Source: Syngnathus acus (taxonomy: Eukaryota; Chordata; Actinopteri; Syngnathiformes; Syngnathidae). Taken from it: a stretch of DNA of 64,000 nt. Of this stretch, positions 53,400-64,000 are shown in pieces (position 1 is the stretch's first letter; the number at the start of each line of letters is the position of its first letter). A program made the position numbers and the translations under genes. The stretch spans positions 5,676,967 through 5,740,966 of the forward strand of contig NC_051091.1 of the NCBI RefSeq assembly GCF_901709675.1, written 5' to 3'. The notes below the pieces were generated by a model. That model saw nothing but the letters and a program-made list of their open reading frames with translations. It did no database searches and had not been told where the DNA came from.

Positions 53400-56300
53400 A
53401 TGGCGGAAAATGTGACAATATGGTCTGTTTTAGTCAACCTCCAAGCGTCGTGTTTTTCTCCGACGAATCCATCGTCAAATTGGTGTCCCATCGCCATCCA
53501 AAGTGAGACACCAGGCAATGAACTTCCGTGCAACGGATCAAGTCATGATACGTGCTGGTCCTGCGAACTGCCGACAAGAAGTTCGTGCAACAAGTATGCA
53601 GTGAGTAGCCCGTTAGCGAATATTTGACTATTTGTGTCTTAAGAGCACCTATTTCACTTGAGTCTATTGCATTTACTTTGTGTGTTTTGCATGTTGCAGA
53701 GCAATTCCAGCTACCTTGAAACCAAAGACTTTGGAGGGAACCCAATAGGACTGCAGCTGCATACACACAGTATGTAAACAAATGTTCACTGAATATAAAA
53801 AATATGGACATGGCAATTGTTTTAAATTGTAAAGAAAGACTATTACGCCTACATTTAATTGGTCAAGCATCTTAATGTTAAGCAAAATGTTCCTGCACTG
53901 TGACATCATAGGTCAAATGGATTTCCATCCTCCATATTCAGCTGTGAGAGCTGTTTCTTCATCTGCTTCTCCTGAACCATGGGCACATTCCCTCTACAAA
54001 CCCTTGATTCACATGAAAGCCATTTTACAACCTCGAGATCGCAGAAGCTCACTCACTAGATACGATCCTGGTCACACTCTTCCTCAGGTGATGCTTTGCA
54101 CGAGAACATTTAGTCTGTTACTGCCCATTCAAAACAAAACACTATACATAACTCTATAATTTGGATTTCTGCAGTTTCAGAGTTTGACGCCACCAGCAGC
54201 TTTTAAGGTCAAGTTTCACAAGTGTGCACAGGTAAATTGTTTCCATGTATTAATCATAATCCGCTTTTGGAAGTGACCATCAACCCATGTGACCACACCC
54301 AAAGGTGCTGGCTGAAGTGGACCCACCACAGTTGACATTCTTCCTGCTGATTCACAACCTAAGCCCAGTGGGTGGCACTAACCTCTCTCAGGTGGCCATC
54401 CGGGACTCCATATTTGGGATAGTACCCCTAAAAACTGAAGGCAGGGTTGTGGAGAGAGGATACCAAGTGTTTACCATTGATGCTTTATCTGGTATGCCTG
54501 ACTGTTGGTTCATAACTATAAATAAATGACAAAGTATTTTATCCCTACAACCGTATTGAAGTTTATTTAAACTTTTCAGCTGGATCCCAAACGATTCTCA
54601 ATTATACTGCACAAATAAGAAGTCATAAGAGTGGAGTTCTGGACCTACCAGCTTTTCTCACGTTCTCTAACTTATCACAGGTAGCTTCAAGTTCGCCTTT
54701 TTGTTGCAATATTGCCAAACACCAATAAAATGCTCTCTTGTTATTTTTCCGACAGAACGATGTCAGCATGTTTGGTCCCTTGACGGCTAATCTGTCACTG
54801 CGTGTTAATTCCACAGACAGGGTAAGTAGTGCTGCATGGTAAATAAGCAGAAGTTGCTGCATTTATTTCTTGTATGCACAGTTGTTTTTGTTTTGTTTTA
54901 GATTTATCCAAACCATGGTGTGCACTTTGCTGGATTTGTTGCTGGGTTCTTCGTTGCGTTGGTGCTGCTGTTGCTGGGCTTTTTAGCCGTTCACATGATT
55001 GGTCCAAGAACCAGACTAAACATTCTTCAGCAAAGGGTAACTACATACATACCGTGCTCATAAAATGAGTAGAATGTTTGTATGCATGAAACAAAAAATT
55101 AGAATTAAATAAATGCATAAATACATTTTACAACCATGACAACCAGTCATCACTGTACAATTGCATTAAAAAGAATTTATGTCAAAGAAGAAAATAATTT
55201 TTGTCGTATTTTTGTTCCTCAGAAAAACAGAAGCGACCCAGACCCAGAGTATGCAGACTGCAACATAACAGAGACTGTTAAAGATGAGGCAACCTTTGAA
55301 GATAAGATTGTTGACATCATGGTGCTAGAGGAACCGCAGAACATGAATCAGGCGCTGGAGAAGTAAGGGAATAAAGCATTTATATGTATTCAATTTTTAA
55401 AATAATATTCTCATAAGAAGTACGAGTGAATGAGAGGTCAGTTTTACTGATCAAAGTAGTGAACAATTGACTTGACTGTCTTTTTCTCTACATGTTACAC
55501 GTGATAGTCTTGAAATGTCCACACTGCTTCACGCCACCAACAACTTGGAGGCCACTCGGATTCAGATCTACAAGGATGTTCTGTCTGTCCTCTTGGGAGG
55601 CCTGCGGCATCGCGGCCAGATCAGCCTCCAAGCTCAGCAGAGACTTCTCAGTGTGCTTCATGGCCAGCTGCTGGGTATGGAAGGTCGGCTGAAGGAGGAA
55701 CGAGGCGCTCGTATGGCTGCGCTTGCAGGCAAGTGCAACCTGGAGACCCGTGAGGAGATGGAAGCAGAGCATCGAAGGGAAGCTGCAGAGAAGGCCCAAG
55801 CTGAGCTGCTGTGTCAACATGCCGAACAACAGGTTGAGATGATGGATGCTGTCGTCTGCAGATAGTTGCTTTCAGTTCAATTTGGTTCAATTCATTTTCA
55901 TGTTGACTCTACTAGGAGCTCCTCCAATGTAGTGTCCTGCTAGAGAAGCTGCACAAACTGAGCCAGGCTCACCTGCAGCGCATGTTGCTGGTCCGCCACG
56001 AAGAAGCCTCGGCAAAAGTCCAGAGGGAGATCATCGAATGGCGTCGCGTGGAGCTTCATAAGATCTTCTCTGAGGAACTGGATGAAGCCACAAAGATGGG
56101 CGAGTTGGACAAGACCGCTGCCAGTAGTCTTCATCACAGTTACTTTGAGTGTCAGGTCAGCAACCAGCAGCTGTGGTCACTTTGTGGTCACATTTATGTC
56201 AGTCCGTCTTCATCTTTTGCAAGTACATGTTCCATCTGTGTCCAGGATCTTCTGGAGGAAACTCTGGATGTGATCCTTGCCAACTGGCGTTATGTGCTAG

Positions 56301-59300
56301 CTGAACGTCATGCACAGAGGAAATTCTTGCTACACAGCCTGCACAGCCTCAATAGTCTCATTTCAGACACCTTCGCCAGCACCTCCAGCAATTTGGACAG
56401 CATGTTCACACACATCAGAAGGTTGGGCTATTACAACATTACCATCTGTTAAGACTCATAATTGCATTGCATTGTGATTGTGTCCAGCTAATGCATAATA
56501 TTGAATATTTTCCACCAGAGGGAGCACGGCATCTGCTGAAAAGCTGACTCAGCTGCAGGAGAAAGCCCAGAAGGATCTTGTAATGGTGAGGCAGAGACTA
56601 GATGACGCTTTGAGCCAAGACAGGAGAGCCATGCGCTGCGATCTCATCAAGAAGCGGAGGGAGCTCATTTCTGACATGGTTTGGAGCGTTTGGTTCATTT
56701 GTCTGTCATTTGACTCTATACTGTACTCTAAGGTGAAAAGAGCTCAAAAAGAAAAATCTGTCTTTCCAAAGTTTATATAGGTTCGTTTGATTTGATACTG
56801 AAAAATATACTGATGAAATTATGCAAATTTCCTACAACTCATAATGTGGCTCAAATAACATGTCCTCCATTCTTCAGCTCAGGGTCCACATGCAGAGACA
56901 GAAGGACTTGTCTGGCCTGTCTAAGAATCAAGATGGAAGCATCAAAGTAGCCCATCATCTGCAGTGTTGGCAGGAGCTACTGACAACTTGGAGCTTGGAG
57001 CTTGCTGAGCTCATCAATAATTTGGACGAGGAGGCGGCAGCTGATATTCGGAAGGTACAAATAATACTACACACACTTGTTCCAACAAAGCACACATAGG
57101 GGGCATTCAGTCGATGCATTGTTTGGCTCCCCCTGTCTGTCGTCAAGGTGACCATGCGTGTAATCCAGAGTTCCATGGCAGAAGTCAAAGCCATTCAGCC
57201 TTCCACAATGCAGGCCCTGCTCACAATCCTGCCGCCAAGCGTGCAGAGCTCACTGCTGCAAGTCGACCCAGAATCCGGCCAAGGAGGGAGCGCGCTCCTG
57301 CAGGGCCAAGAGATGCTGCACCAGGAAGGCAAAGCAGCCTTACACACGCTTAGCACGACCAGGGAGAGCCTGAACAGAGCCATGGAGAGGGAGCTGCAAG
57401 AGCAGAAGGAGCTCAGGGCTCATTGCAGAGATTTCTTCAGGTTAGTCGAATAAAGTTGTCCTATGGCATCGGTGCAGATGGATCTACTCCACAAATCCAA
57501 CTGCCAAATTTCAATTTATTTATTTACCAGAATTTTGGAACCGCACAGTGTACTGTAAATCCAGTCTCCTGATTGTCTTCGTGTGTGTCCTTGTCAGATG
57601 TTTGTGCTCGTCCCAATTGACTCTCTCTGGCGATGAGCGCCTGGCAATGAAACTTGAATTCCAGAAATGTCTCTCTGTGATGGACCGATGCCTCATGCTG
57701 CCCCACGCCGTGTCCAGAACAAAAGTCCACAACTGCCTGGCAACTTGGAGGGAGGACAGTGGGCAACAAATGGTGAACACATCATAAGCACTGTAAACTT
57801 GCTTTTGTGATTTGCTGCTCAAGCCCAGTGGCTGAGATTTTTTTTTTTCTCTTTTTCTCAATGTTGCCCCCTCACTGTGATCAGACTCAATTATGAGCCT
57901 GCTGAGCAAAAGTGCACACAGAGTGTTTTCATTTCTAATCACACCAGGACAGCAGGCCTGGATTCCTTTCTAAACTGCGTAGTGCCCATTTTGTTATTTT
58001 ATTACAGATAAAGCCACATTTCAGCGGGAAAGCGCAAGCTACATCCGATCTGGTTCACTTCCAGAAAAAACTTCAAGACCAGATCCAACTGTTAGAGGAG
58101 ACGGCTAGGGAGATGGATCACGGTGTTATAAGTAAGGTAAGAAACAAGGGAAGGGTAATGTGCAGTTCTTCAATTTGATATCTCGTATAAAACCATCATG
58201 AGGTCATTTGAGGTGATGCTTGCTGAACTGTAAATGCAGGTAGAAGGGGAGATGAGGAAGGAGAGAGAAGACTACTTGCGTTCTCAGGCCGACAGTCTGG
58301 CAATGCAAATGGCCGCCGTGCACTACCAAAAGGCTGACAGGAGGGCCAAAGTCTTGGAGACGTCCCGAGCACTGTACAGCCTTCACGGCCTGCTAAGTCA
58401 TCACCTTCGAGAGACCAAGAAGAATCTGGCGAGACAAGAAATGTCCCAAAGTATAAAGAGGCACTGCCTGGTAAGAGGGACTGGATGTCAACTGGAATTG
58501 TGGGATTGTGTTGCTTTCGCCCCTTAATTGTAGTTGGTTAACCAACAGGGCCTTGAGGAAGCAGAACGTCAGCTCCAGGAAGAAAATGGGGAGCTGGACC
58601 AGCTGGAAACAGTTCATTGGTCAACCCAAACGCACATAGAGGACACTGATGCGAAAGAGCAAGCCCGTAGGCAGGAGGAGCTGTTTGGCCTGGAACTGGA
58701 GAGCCGAATGTCATCCATCCTCCAGGGGGCGCTCAATAAGTGTCATCAAGTCAGCACAGCGTTGACGGCTAGGTAGGTCTGTCATGACCCTGGGACAAAA
58801 CTTTTTTTAACTTATTAAAAGTCTTTTTTTAGGTTGGACAAGATGACTGCTGGCAATCAGACGATGGAAGATCTCAGAGAAAAAATGGCGCTCAAGAGAC
58901 TTTATTCAAACTGTGACCAGGTTCAAACACTTTTCAAGCAGTTTTCCTGTGTGTGTACCTCTTTGTTATCCTTTGTCGTCACTTCTGTGTTTCAGGAGCT
59001 GCTTTTCGCATCAGAACTGGTAAAACAATGTCGGATGCCGGTTGAGGTTCTCCTTGAGCTTCTGCGTCTCCTGGTCCCCACGATGCCTGAGAGTGAACTT
59101 CTTTCCATCACTGATGCCCTCTGTCCTAAGCAGCATCTTGGTTCCTCGTCTACGGAGCAGGAGCATTCTGGGTAAGCATTAGGATAATAAACATTTCTAT
59201 TCAACTAATCTGAAATTGGACTGCTTTACATATAAAGAGGGAAGCTAACTTTTTAGTCTATCTCCAAAAATGCGATTTCTGAACAAGTACAAGAATAAAT

Positions 59301-60112
59301 GTGTACCTCGTGTGCAACTACCAGTACATAGTGTACAGTACTTTTTTTTTTTTTTTTTGCGCTATCCAAAGTTGTTTAGAATGTCGGCTTTTTCCAGTAC
59401 AGCGCATTACTGACATTAATTAACATTAGGCCTCTCTGACCAGGCCTAATCTGCGTCTTCCTGTCAAACTGAAGGACGACCTTGTGCACAGAAGTATGCT
59501 GAACATGCCGCGTGTGGAAAAGGAAAGGTGAGTAAGCAGCTGCCAGATTAAGACGTCCCAATATCAGGGGCAGCGATCAGCTCGTTGGCCATGAACGCCA
59601 CATACATGATCCTTTTAGAAGAGGAAATACGTATGTCGTCAGAGGAGCGTATGGGTGAGGTAAGCACATGTTCTCCGACAGACTTTCAAACAGCAACTCC
59701 TTTGTACGTTAGATCTCACGGACTCCAGGAAAAGAGGCCACATTTGATGGAAAGACTTCTTCCCAGCTCTCGTTTGCCGCTTGCGGAAAAAGGGAAGGAG
59801 AGCTTTGCGGAGGAAAAGTTACCCGAGTATAAATCAGCCGTCAATGAAAACACACTGCAGCAACACGAGGCTCCCAACCAAAGCAACATGGAGAAAGGGA
59901 GTGAAACGCTGCACAACTCAGTAGAAGAAGAAGAAGACATGATTCCAACCTCTGCCAATGTGGAAGTGATCTGCCAGGCCAACGGGGAAAGGCTGTTTGT
60001 CTTTCGGGAGCCACCTCAATCCCACATTAGTAGCAACTCTACCAAGAGAAAGAGAAAAAGGAACTTCCTCAATTTGAAGAAAGGCTGTGTGGCTCCATCA
60101 CCACAAACTTGA
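53400..60112 (+). CDS. evc2: EVC2 (limbin), ciliary complex subunit
   Basis: Type I membrane partner of EVC. Exons: 53400-53600, 53700-53769, 53912-54087, 54175-54231, 54305-54491, 54580-54680, 54756-54821, 54902-55036, 55223-55362, 55508-55832, 55916-56155, 56246-56421, 56519-56678, 56878-57054, 57148-57440, 57598-57772, 58008-58136, 58240-58470, 58549-58772, 58833-58920, 58996-59171, 59444-59527, then a last exon from 59713 (preferred) or 59581 to 60112. That gives 1336 or 1380 aa (human 1308). All junctions keep phase. Matches to limbin include EPWAHSLYKP, PNHGVHFAGF leading into a membrane helix (about 295-316), LCSSQLTLSGDE and the C-terminal GERLFVFREP with KRNFLNLKK. The C-terminal two thirds are coiled coil. 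The start at 53400 has a weak Kozak context; an in-frame ATG at 53283 would add 39 residues. Confidence 0.95.
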
Positions 60113-60121
60113 CATTCACAG

Positions 60122-60127
60122 AATAAA
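60122..60127 (+). terminator. evc2: evc2 poly(A) signal
   Basis: AATAAA 10 nt after the evc2 stop codon, implying a very short 3' UTR. A further AATAAA lies near 60247. Confidence 0.65.
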
Positions 60128-61156
60128 TATTATAATAAGCAGTCTTGGCCAAAGATTTTGGCACTGAATTAAATTTGTTTCACTAACTTCGCTGCTTTAA
60201 AGGATACGTTTAGAATGTTTCTTAAAACAATTTCATAAACAGTGTAAATAAATATGACATTGGCAATTTTATAAAATAATTTTGTATTGAAAATGATGTT
60301 GGCCACTCTCTCAAAATCTTCCATTATTTATTTAAGATGGATGATGATATATTTAGCACGAATGAAATTGTAATGAAAACATCTTATTACTGAAGAAACG
60401 GTATCAGTCACAATCCTGACATCTGAAGAAGCAATATGGAAAAACAAGATTTTAATCATTTCTAACTAGGGATGCATATCGTTAGGATTTTACTGAGCAT
60501 TTGGTACCGGTACCAAAAAGTACCGATCCACGGCATGCATCCCTATTTCTGACATGTTGGGAAAAAAAAAACATTGATTAACATCAGATGGGTAACACAT
60601 CCTCAAACATTGTGATTATCCTTTCCAACGCCTGACAAACAGACCTCTTGTTAAAAGAACAAATTACAAAGAGCCATACGACAGGCAGGTGCCAAACGCT
60701 CCAGTATAACATTTGCCGATTGAGGTTTTGTGGTTTGGGTGTGAAACTTACACAAGGTGCCTGCCTGTCTGCAAATCCTGACTAAATTCTCCACACTCTT
60801 AAAACACAAATCATGCATTATTGCATTCCCTGTGTCGTAATTGTGTTTACTGGCATAGGTCACATGCTTGCAAAATTCTGACATTTTCACCAAATGTAAG
60901 ATCGAGTTGCACGTGTCCGCTCCAAGTTGGACCACTTCAGATGTGTGCTCTCCAAAACACTGAAATATTTTCCTCCTCGCCGTTGTTATGCACCCACGTC
61001 ATCCTCCACATCTTTTTTTTTTTTTCAACCTCGACCCCTCAATTTAAAGTGCAGCAAGTCGCCCTCCGCTTAGCAACCGGAGTTTTTGCTGCTGAGCGTA
61101 CAAGCGTTGCGCACATATTCGAACCAGCCCAGCGAGCGAGCGGAACCATCGCAAGC
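60128..61156. other. evc2-cytl1 intergenic region
   Basis: 1.0 kb with no coding signal apart from the MITE at 60467-60545. It holds the cytl1 promoter, with a pyrimidine-rich stretch near 60985-61025 and an AATTTAAAG box near 61042. No protein-kinase exon (STK32B) is present. Confidence 0.5.
60467..60545. mobile_element. 79-bp hAT-like MITE
   Basis: Perfect 11-bp terminal inverted repeats, TAGGGATGCAT at 60467-60477 and ATGCATCCCTA at 60535-60545. They are flanked by 8-bp duplications TTTCTAAC (60459-60466) and TTTCTGAC (60546-60553) with one mismatch. The 8-bp duplication length and the termini point to a hAT-superfamily nonautonomous element. The centre has a GGTACCGGTACC palindrome. No coding capacity. 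Confidence 0.75.
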
Positions 61157-62436
61157 ATGAGAGTCGGCTCGGCAGCCGTGTTCTGTTTCCTCGGCTTTGT
61201 GTGTCTGTCTGAATGCGCGCCTCCGACTTGTTACTCCAGGTCGCTGAGTCTGAGCAAAGAAATTATGACGCTGCTGGATAAGATCCACACTTATCATCGC
61301 ACGGTAAGCGCGCCTAACTGTGTTGCATTGTCAACTTCTTTTGAGTTTCTCATTAAGGTTGTCTTCTGTTGTTTTGCCTGCAGAAAGGGTGTGCTGCGGC
61401 GCTACCAACCATCTTCATTGATGTTCATGTAAGTTCTATAAAGGCATTTCAATAAGGATTCAAACATAACCTGAGGCAAGCCAGACTGAAAAAGCAGAAT
61501 CAGTGTTTGTGATGTGGTTATTTTATTCTTGTGATGTCACCGACGACTATATTTCAAAACAGTGACTTTAACTAAGATAATATGAGCAGAACAATTTACC
61601 CCAAAAAATCTGTATGGCAAGAAAGGGGTAATTTGGAAGAAAATAGTGGAATCAATAATTCTTTGTCTGTTTGCAAGTTTTGGCAAAAGCATGAAAATGA
61701 CCTTTTGGAAACTTTTGACCCAAGGTATTCGCCTCCAAGTTGAAAGTATTTTGCCTAGGTCGCCTTGCTTGACCTGTCCAACTCTACATGAGAAAAAGAG
61801 CGGCAGAGCTAATAATGCTGCACCATGCACTGATGCCAGATTAACGTCACAATCATATTGAGAGATTTTAATTGGCCCAAAACTAAAGTCTGGGCTTGTC
61901 CTAATATGTACAGTCATTGGAAAACAGTCACGAGATTACCTAGTTTGGTTCATTTTAATGTTGTGTACCACTGAATGTGTGTCATGAGACTCACAAAGAA
62001 AAGGAGAAAAAATATATTTTGCTGGTTGTGACTGTGTTTTGAAGTGAGGCCAAGTGAGCATGCCTCAACAGCAGCCTAACGGCGCTGACGTTATCGTTGT
62101 AGAATGCCTGCATCACAACCAAACTCCGTGACTTCCTCTACGTGCTTGTGAACCATCCCAGCCAGTACTGCAGAGAGCGACCCAGGATGGTGCTGCTGAA
62201 AACAAAAATCCAGAATTTGTACACCATTGTCACAAGAATTTGCTATCGGGTGAGAGCATCTCAAACCTCTGCACGTGCTCCGACACGCTTTTTACAGGTC
62301 AGACGTGACCTTGCGTCTTTATTGCTTTTGGCAGGACTTGGTGTTTTTCACAGACGACTGCGAGGCCATTGACACTGGACACAGTAGGCCTCACTTTGCG
62401 GAGGACAGACTTCAGCTTTTGCAGGAGGAGAGATAA
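61157..62436 (+). CDS. cytl1: CYTL1, cytokine-like protein 1
   Basis: Small secreted protein, linked in mammals to cartilage and chondrocyte differentiation. Four exons join in phase: 61157-61303, 61384-61428, 62103-62249, 62335-62436, 441 nt, 146 aa (human 136). A signal peptide covers about residues 1-21 (hydrophobic VFCFLGFVCL core). The mature start PPTCYSR is nearly identical to the human one. Other family matches are FIDVHNACI, KLRDF, LYTIV and RDLVFFTDDC. The six mature cysteines (25, 52, 67, 87, 111, 122) fall where the human six do. It lies 1.0 kb downstream of evc2 in the same orientation, which matches the human relative orientation of CYTL1 and EVC2. Confidence 0.95.
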
Positions 62437-62684
62437 GCAACACGAGGAAGTAGCCGCCCGAAAGCAGCAATAAGCATCCTAAAGTAAATAGCATTATGTA
62501 CATAAACGCCACACCTTGCGGTGTATTCAGTCGAAAGCAACGCGGCACACTGTGCTGACTCGTGCGTGCTCGTGTTTAGTGGATATGCATCGTTGCATTC
62601 CTGCAAAAAAAAAAAAAAAAAAACGGCAGAACTTTCCACAGGAAATTTGCTGAATGCCAACCGTGCCGAGACAAACCTTAAAAT

Positions 62685-62690
62685 AATAAA
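62685..62690 (+). terminator. cytl1: cytl1 poly(A) signal
   Basis: AATAAA about 250 nt after the cytl1 stop codon. A run of A at 62604-62622 lies between and is genomic, with more unique sequence after it. Confidence 0.6.
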
Positions 62691-64000
62691 CCAGTAAGAG
62701 ATGCTTGTGAGTGCGCCTTTGCCTGTGTTGACTTAGCGCTGCTGATCAAAGTGTTGTGTGTCATTAAGCGAAATTGGCTGTGTTGCCATAACCCTTGCTC
62801 TGACTAAACACAACTTGAAGGAGCACTATGTACAACATTTTGGAGATATTTGTAAAGTTGAATCCATTGCTTGAAAATGCTATGTAAGGAATTCTATGAT
62901 CCTATTTTCGCTCTCATACAACACAAAACTGCCACAAGCCAAGACTTAATTGTGCTTATTCAAATATCGCCTAATAAGTCATATTACATTACATTATAGT
63001 GCAGCTCGTCTATTTTTCTTTTGCCCTTGTTTTGATTATACACCTCTCCAAAATTAACTGAATATTTTTTTTAGTATGACCATGATAGCGTGGTTGATTA
63101 CTTACCTACTCAATATTAGTTTGGTTTTGAAAAGCTACAATACCGCTAGTTGCCACAAGGTAGCGTTGCTTGTCAGCATTTGTCAACTCAGTTTGAATGC
63201 AGGTTGCAAATCACGTAACTGCAATTTAGTTTCAAATCTACATGAAGAATTTTAAACGCTAGTAAAAACACATTTGATTTTTTTAGACTTTTATTAAAAA
63301 CGTTTTTCATTAACATTTTATTTTATTATCTTTATTGGACTAATCAATAAATATAACCTCAATTTGATTCCTATTATTATGTTTAAAAAAACTAATTACC
63401 TCACTTTTTAGAATATATTTTTCGCTTATTTCTGTTAATATTTGATATACTGTATAACCTTGAGTTGAAGTCAAGTTTCTGTTAAAACAAGCACGATGGT
63501 TGCTCATAACGCAGAATCGGTTTCAAATGTGCCTCTTAACCACATGAAGCTGGGAAACTCCTTCAATAAAGGAACCCTGCCAACACCAAAATGTTAGTGA
63601 GCAGCATGAGGCTTGTTTGAAAATAAATGCAACGATAAAACGTAATTGCTGTGCTTATTGATCATCATCATTACAGGGCTGCAGAATTCACATTGTTTTG
63701 TATCATTAAGGCAAAACGAGGATAAAACATTCAGTCAGCGGGTGTCCAGATAATTTCCCAATTTAATGTTCTGTGACCCTGCACCAAAAATGTTAAACAC
63801 TGGCTCATAAAATATAAAAACTTTGCCTTGAGGGGGGGTCACAGTAATCATTCTCTGCTTTGTTGAAATAAATGAGCTTGTAAAGTACAGATCAAAAAGC
63901 TATTTACATTAAAGCATCACTGATGCACTTTGTGATTCACTTCTGCTTTATAGGCCTTTCGGGCAATTTTCCATCACATTAAGCCCTTTTTATTACATCT
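62691..64000. other. Intergenic, downstream of cytl1
   Basis: AT-rich sequence with no ORF or splice pattern I can support. In human the next gene on this side is MSX1; nothing of it is visible here. Confidence 0.45.

Noticed and set aside
59660-59682. GTAAGC in evc2's last exon, read as a donor
   Set aside because: It would leave a 23-nt intron and a frame that runs into a stop.

Overview
The window is vertebrate genomic DNA, almost certainly from a ray-finned (teleost) fish. The evidence is five protein-coding genes of vertebrate type with short GT-AG introns, many long di- and tetranucleotide microsatellites, and a tRNA-derived SINE of a kind common in teleosts. I cannot name the species from the sequence alone.

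The right part (about 37-62.5 kb) is compact and gene-dense. In order it holds racgap1 (minus, 37.0-41.5 kb, cytokinesis RhoGAP), a MINAR1/UBTOR family gene (minus, 43.6-46.2 kb), evc (minus, 47.9-52.7 kb), evc2 (plus, 53.4-60.1 kb) and cytl1 (plus, 61.2-62.4 kb). I rebuilt exon chains by eye from splice sites and reading phase. The totals are 618, 793, 970, about 1336 and 146 aa, close to the lengths I recall for the human RACGAP1, EVC, EVC2 and CYTL1 proteins; the MINAR1 gene is shorter than its human counterpart. EVC and EVC2 form one complex at the ciliary base that relays Hedgehog signals. Here they are transcribed divergently from a 685-bp gap, as in mammals. Cytl1 directly follows evc2. 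The STK32B gene that separates them in human (from memory) is absent.

The left part (1-37 kb) is sparse. It begins with a degenerate minisatellite and a compound microsatellite of about 0.85 kb, then a long stretch with no recognisable gene. Within it, four or five small exon-shaped segments on the minus strand (28.9, 24.9, 24.4, 18.7 and 13.7 kb) look like the 3' part of a spliced gene with multi-kilobase introns. Three of the splice junctions between them keep phase. I do not recognise the protein.

Mobile DNA seen: one SINE with a perfect 12-bp target duplication (23.6 kb), two decayed fragments of the same repeat (34.4 and 44.2 kb), and a 79-bp hAT-like MITE with 8-bp target duplications (60.5 kb). 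The clearest regulatory signals are a CDE/CHR-like element and an NRF1-like site upstream of racgap1. Exon chains come from manual reading, not from alignment.
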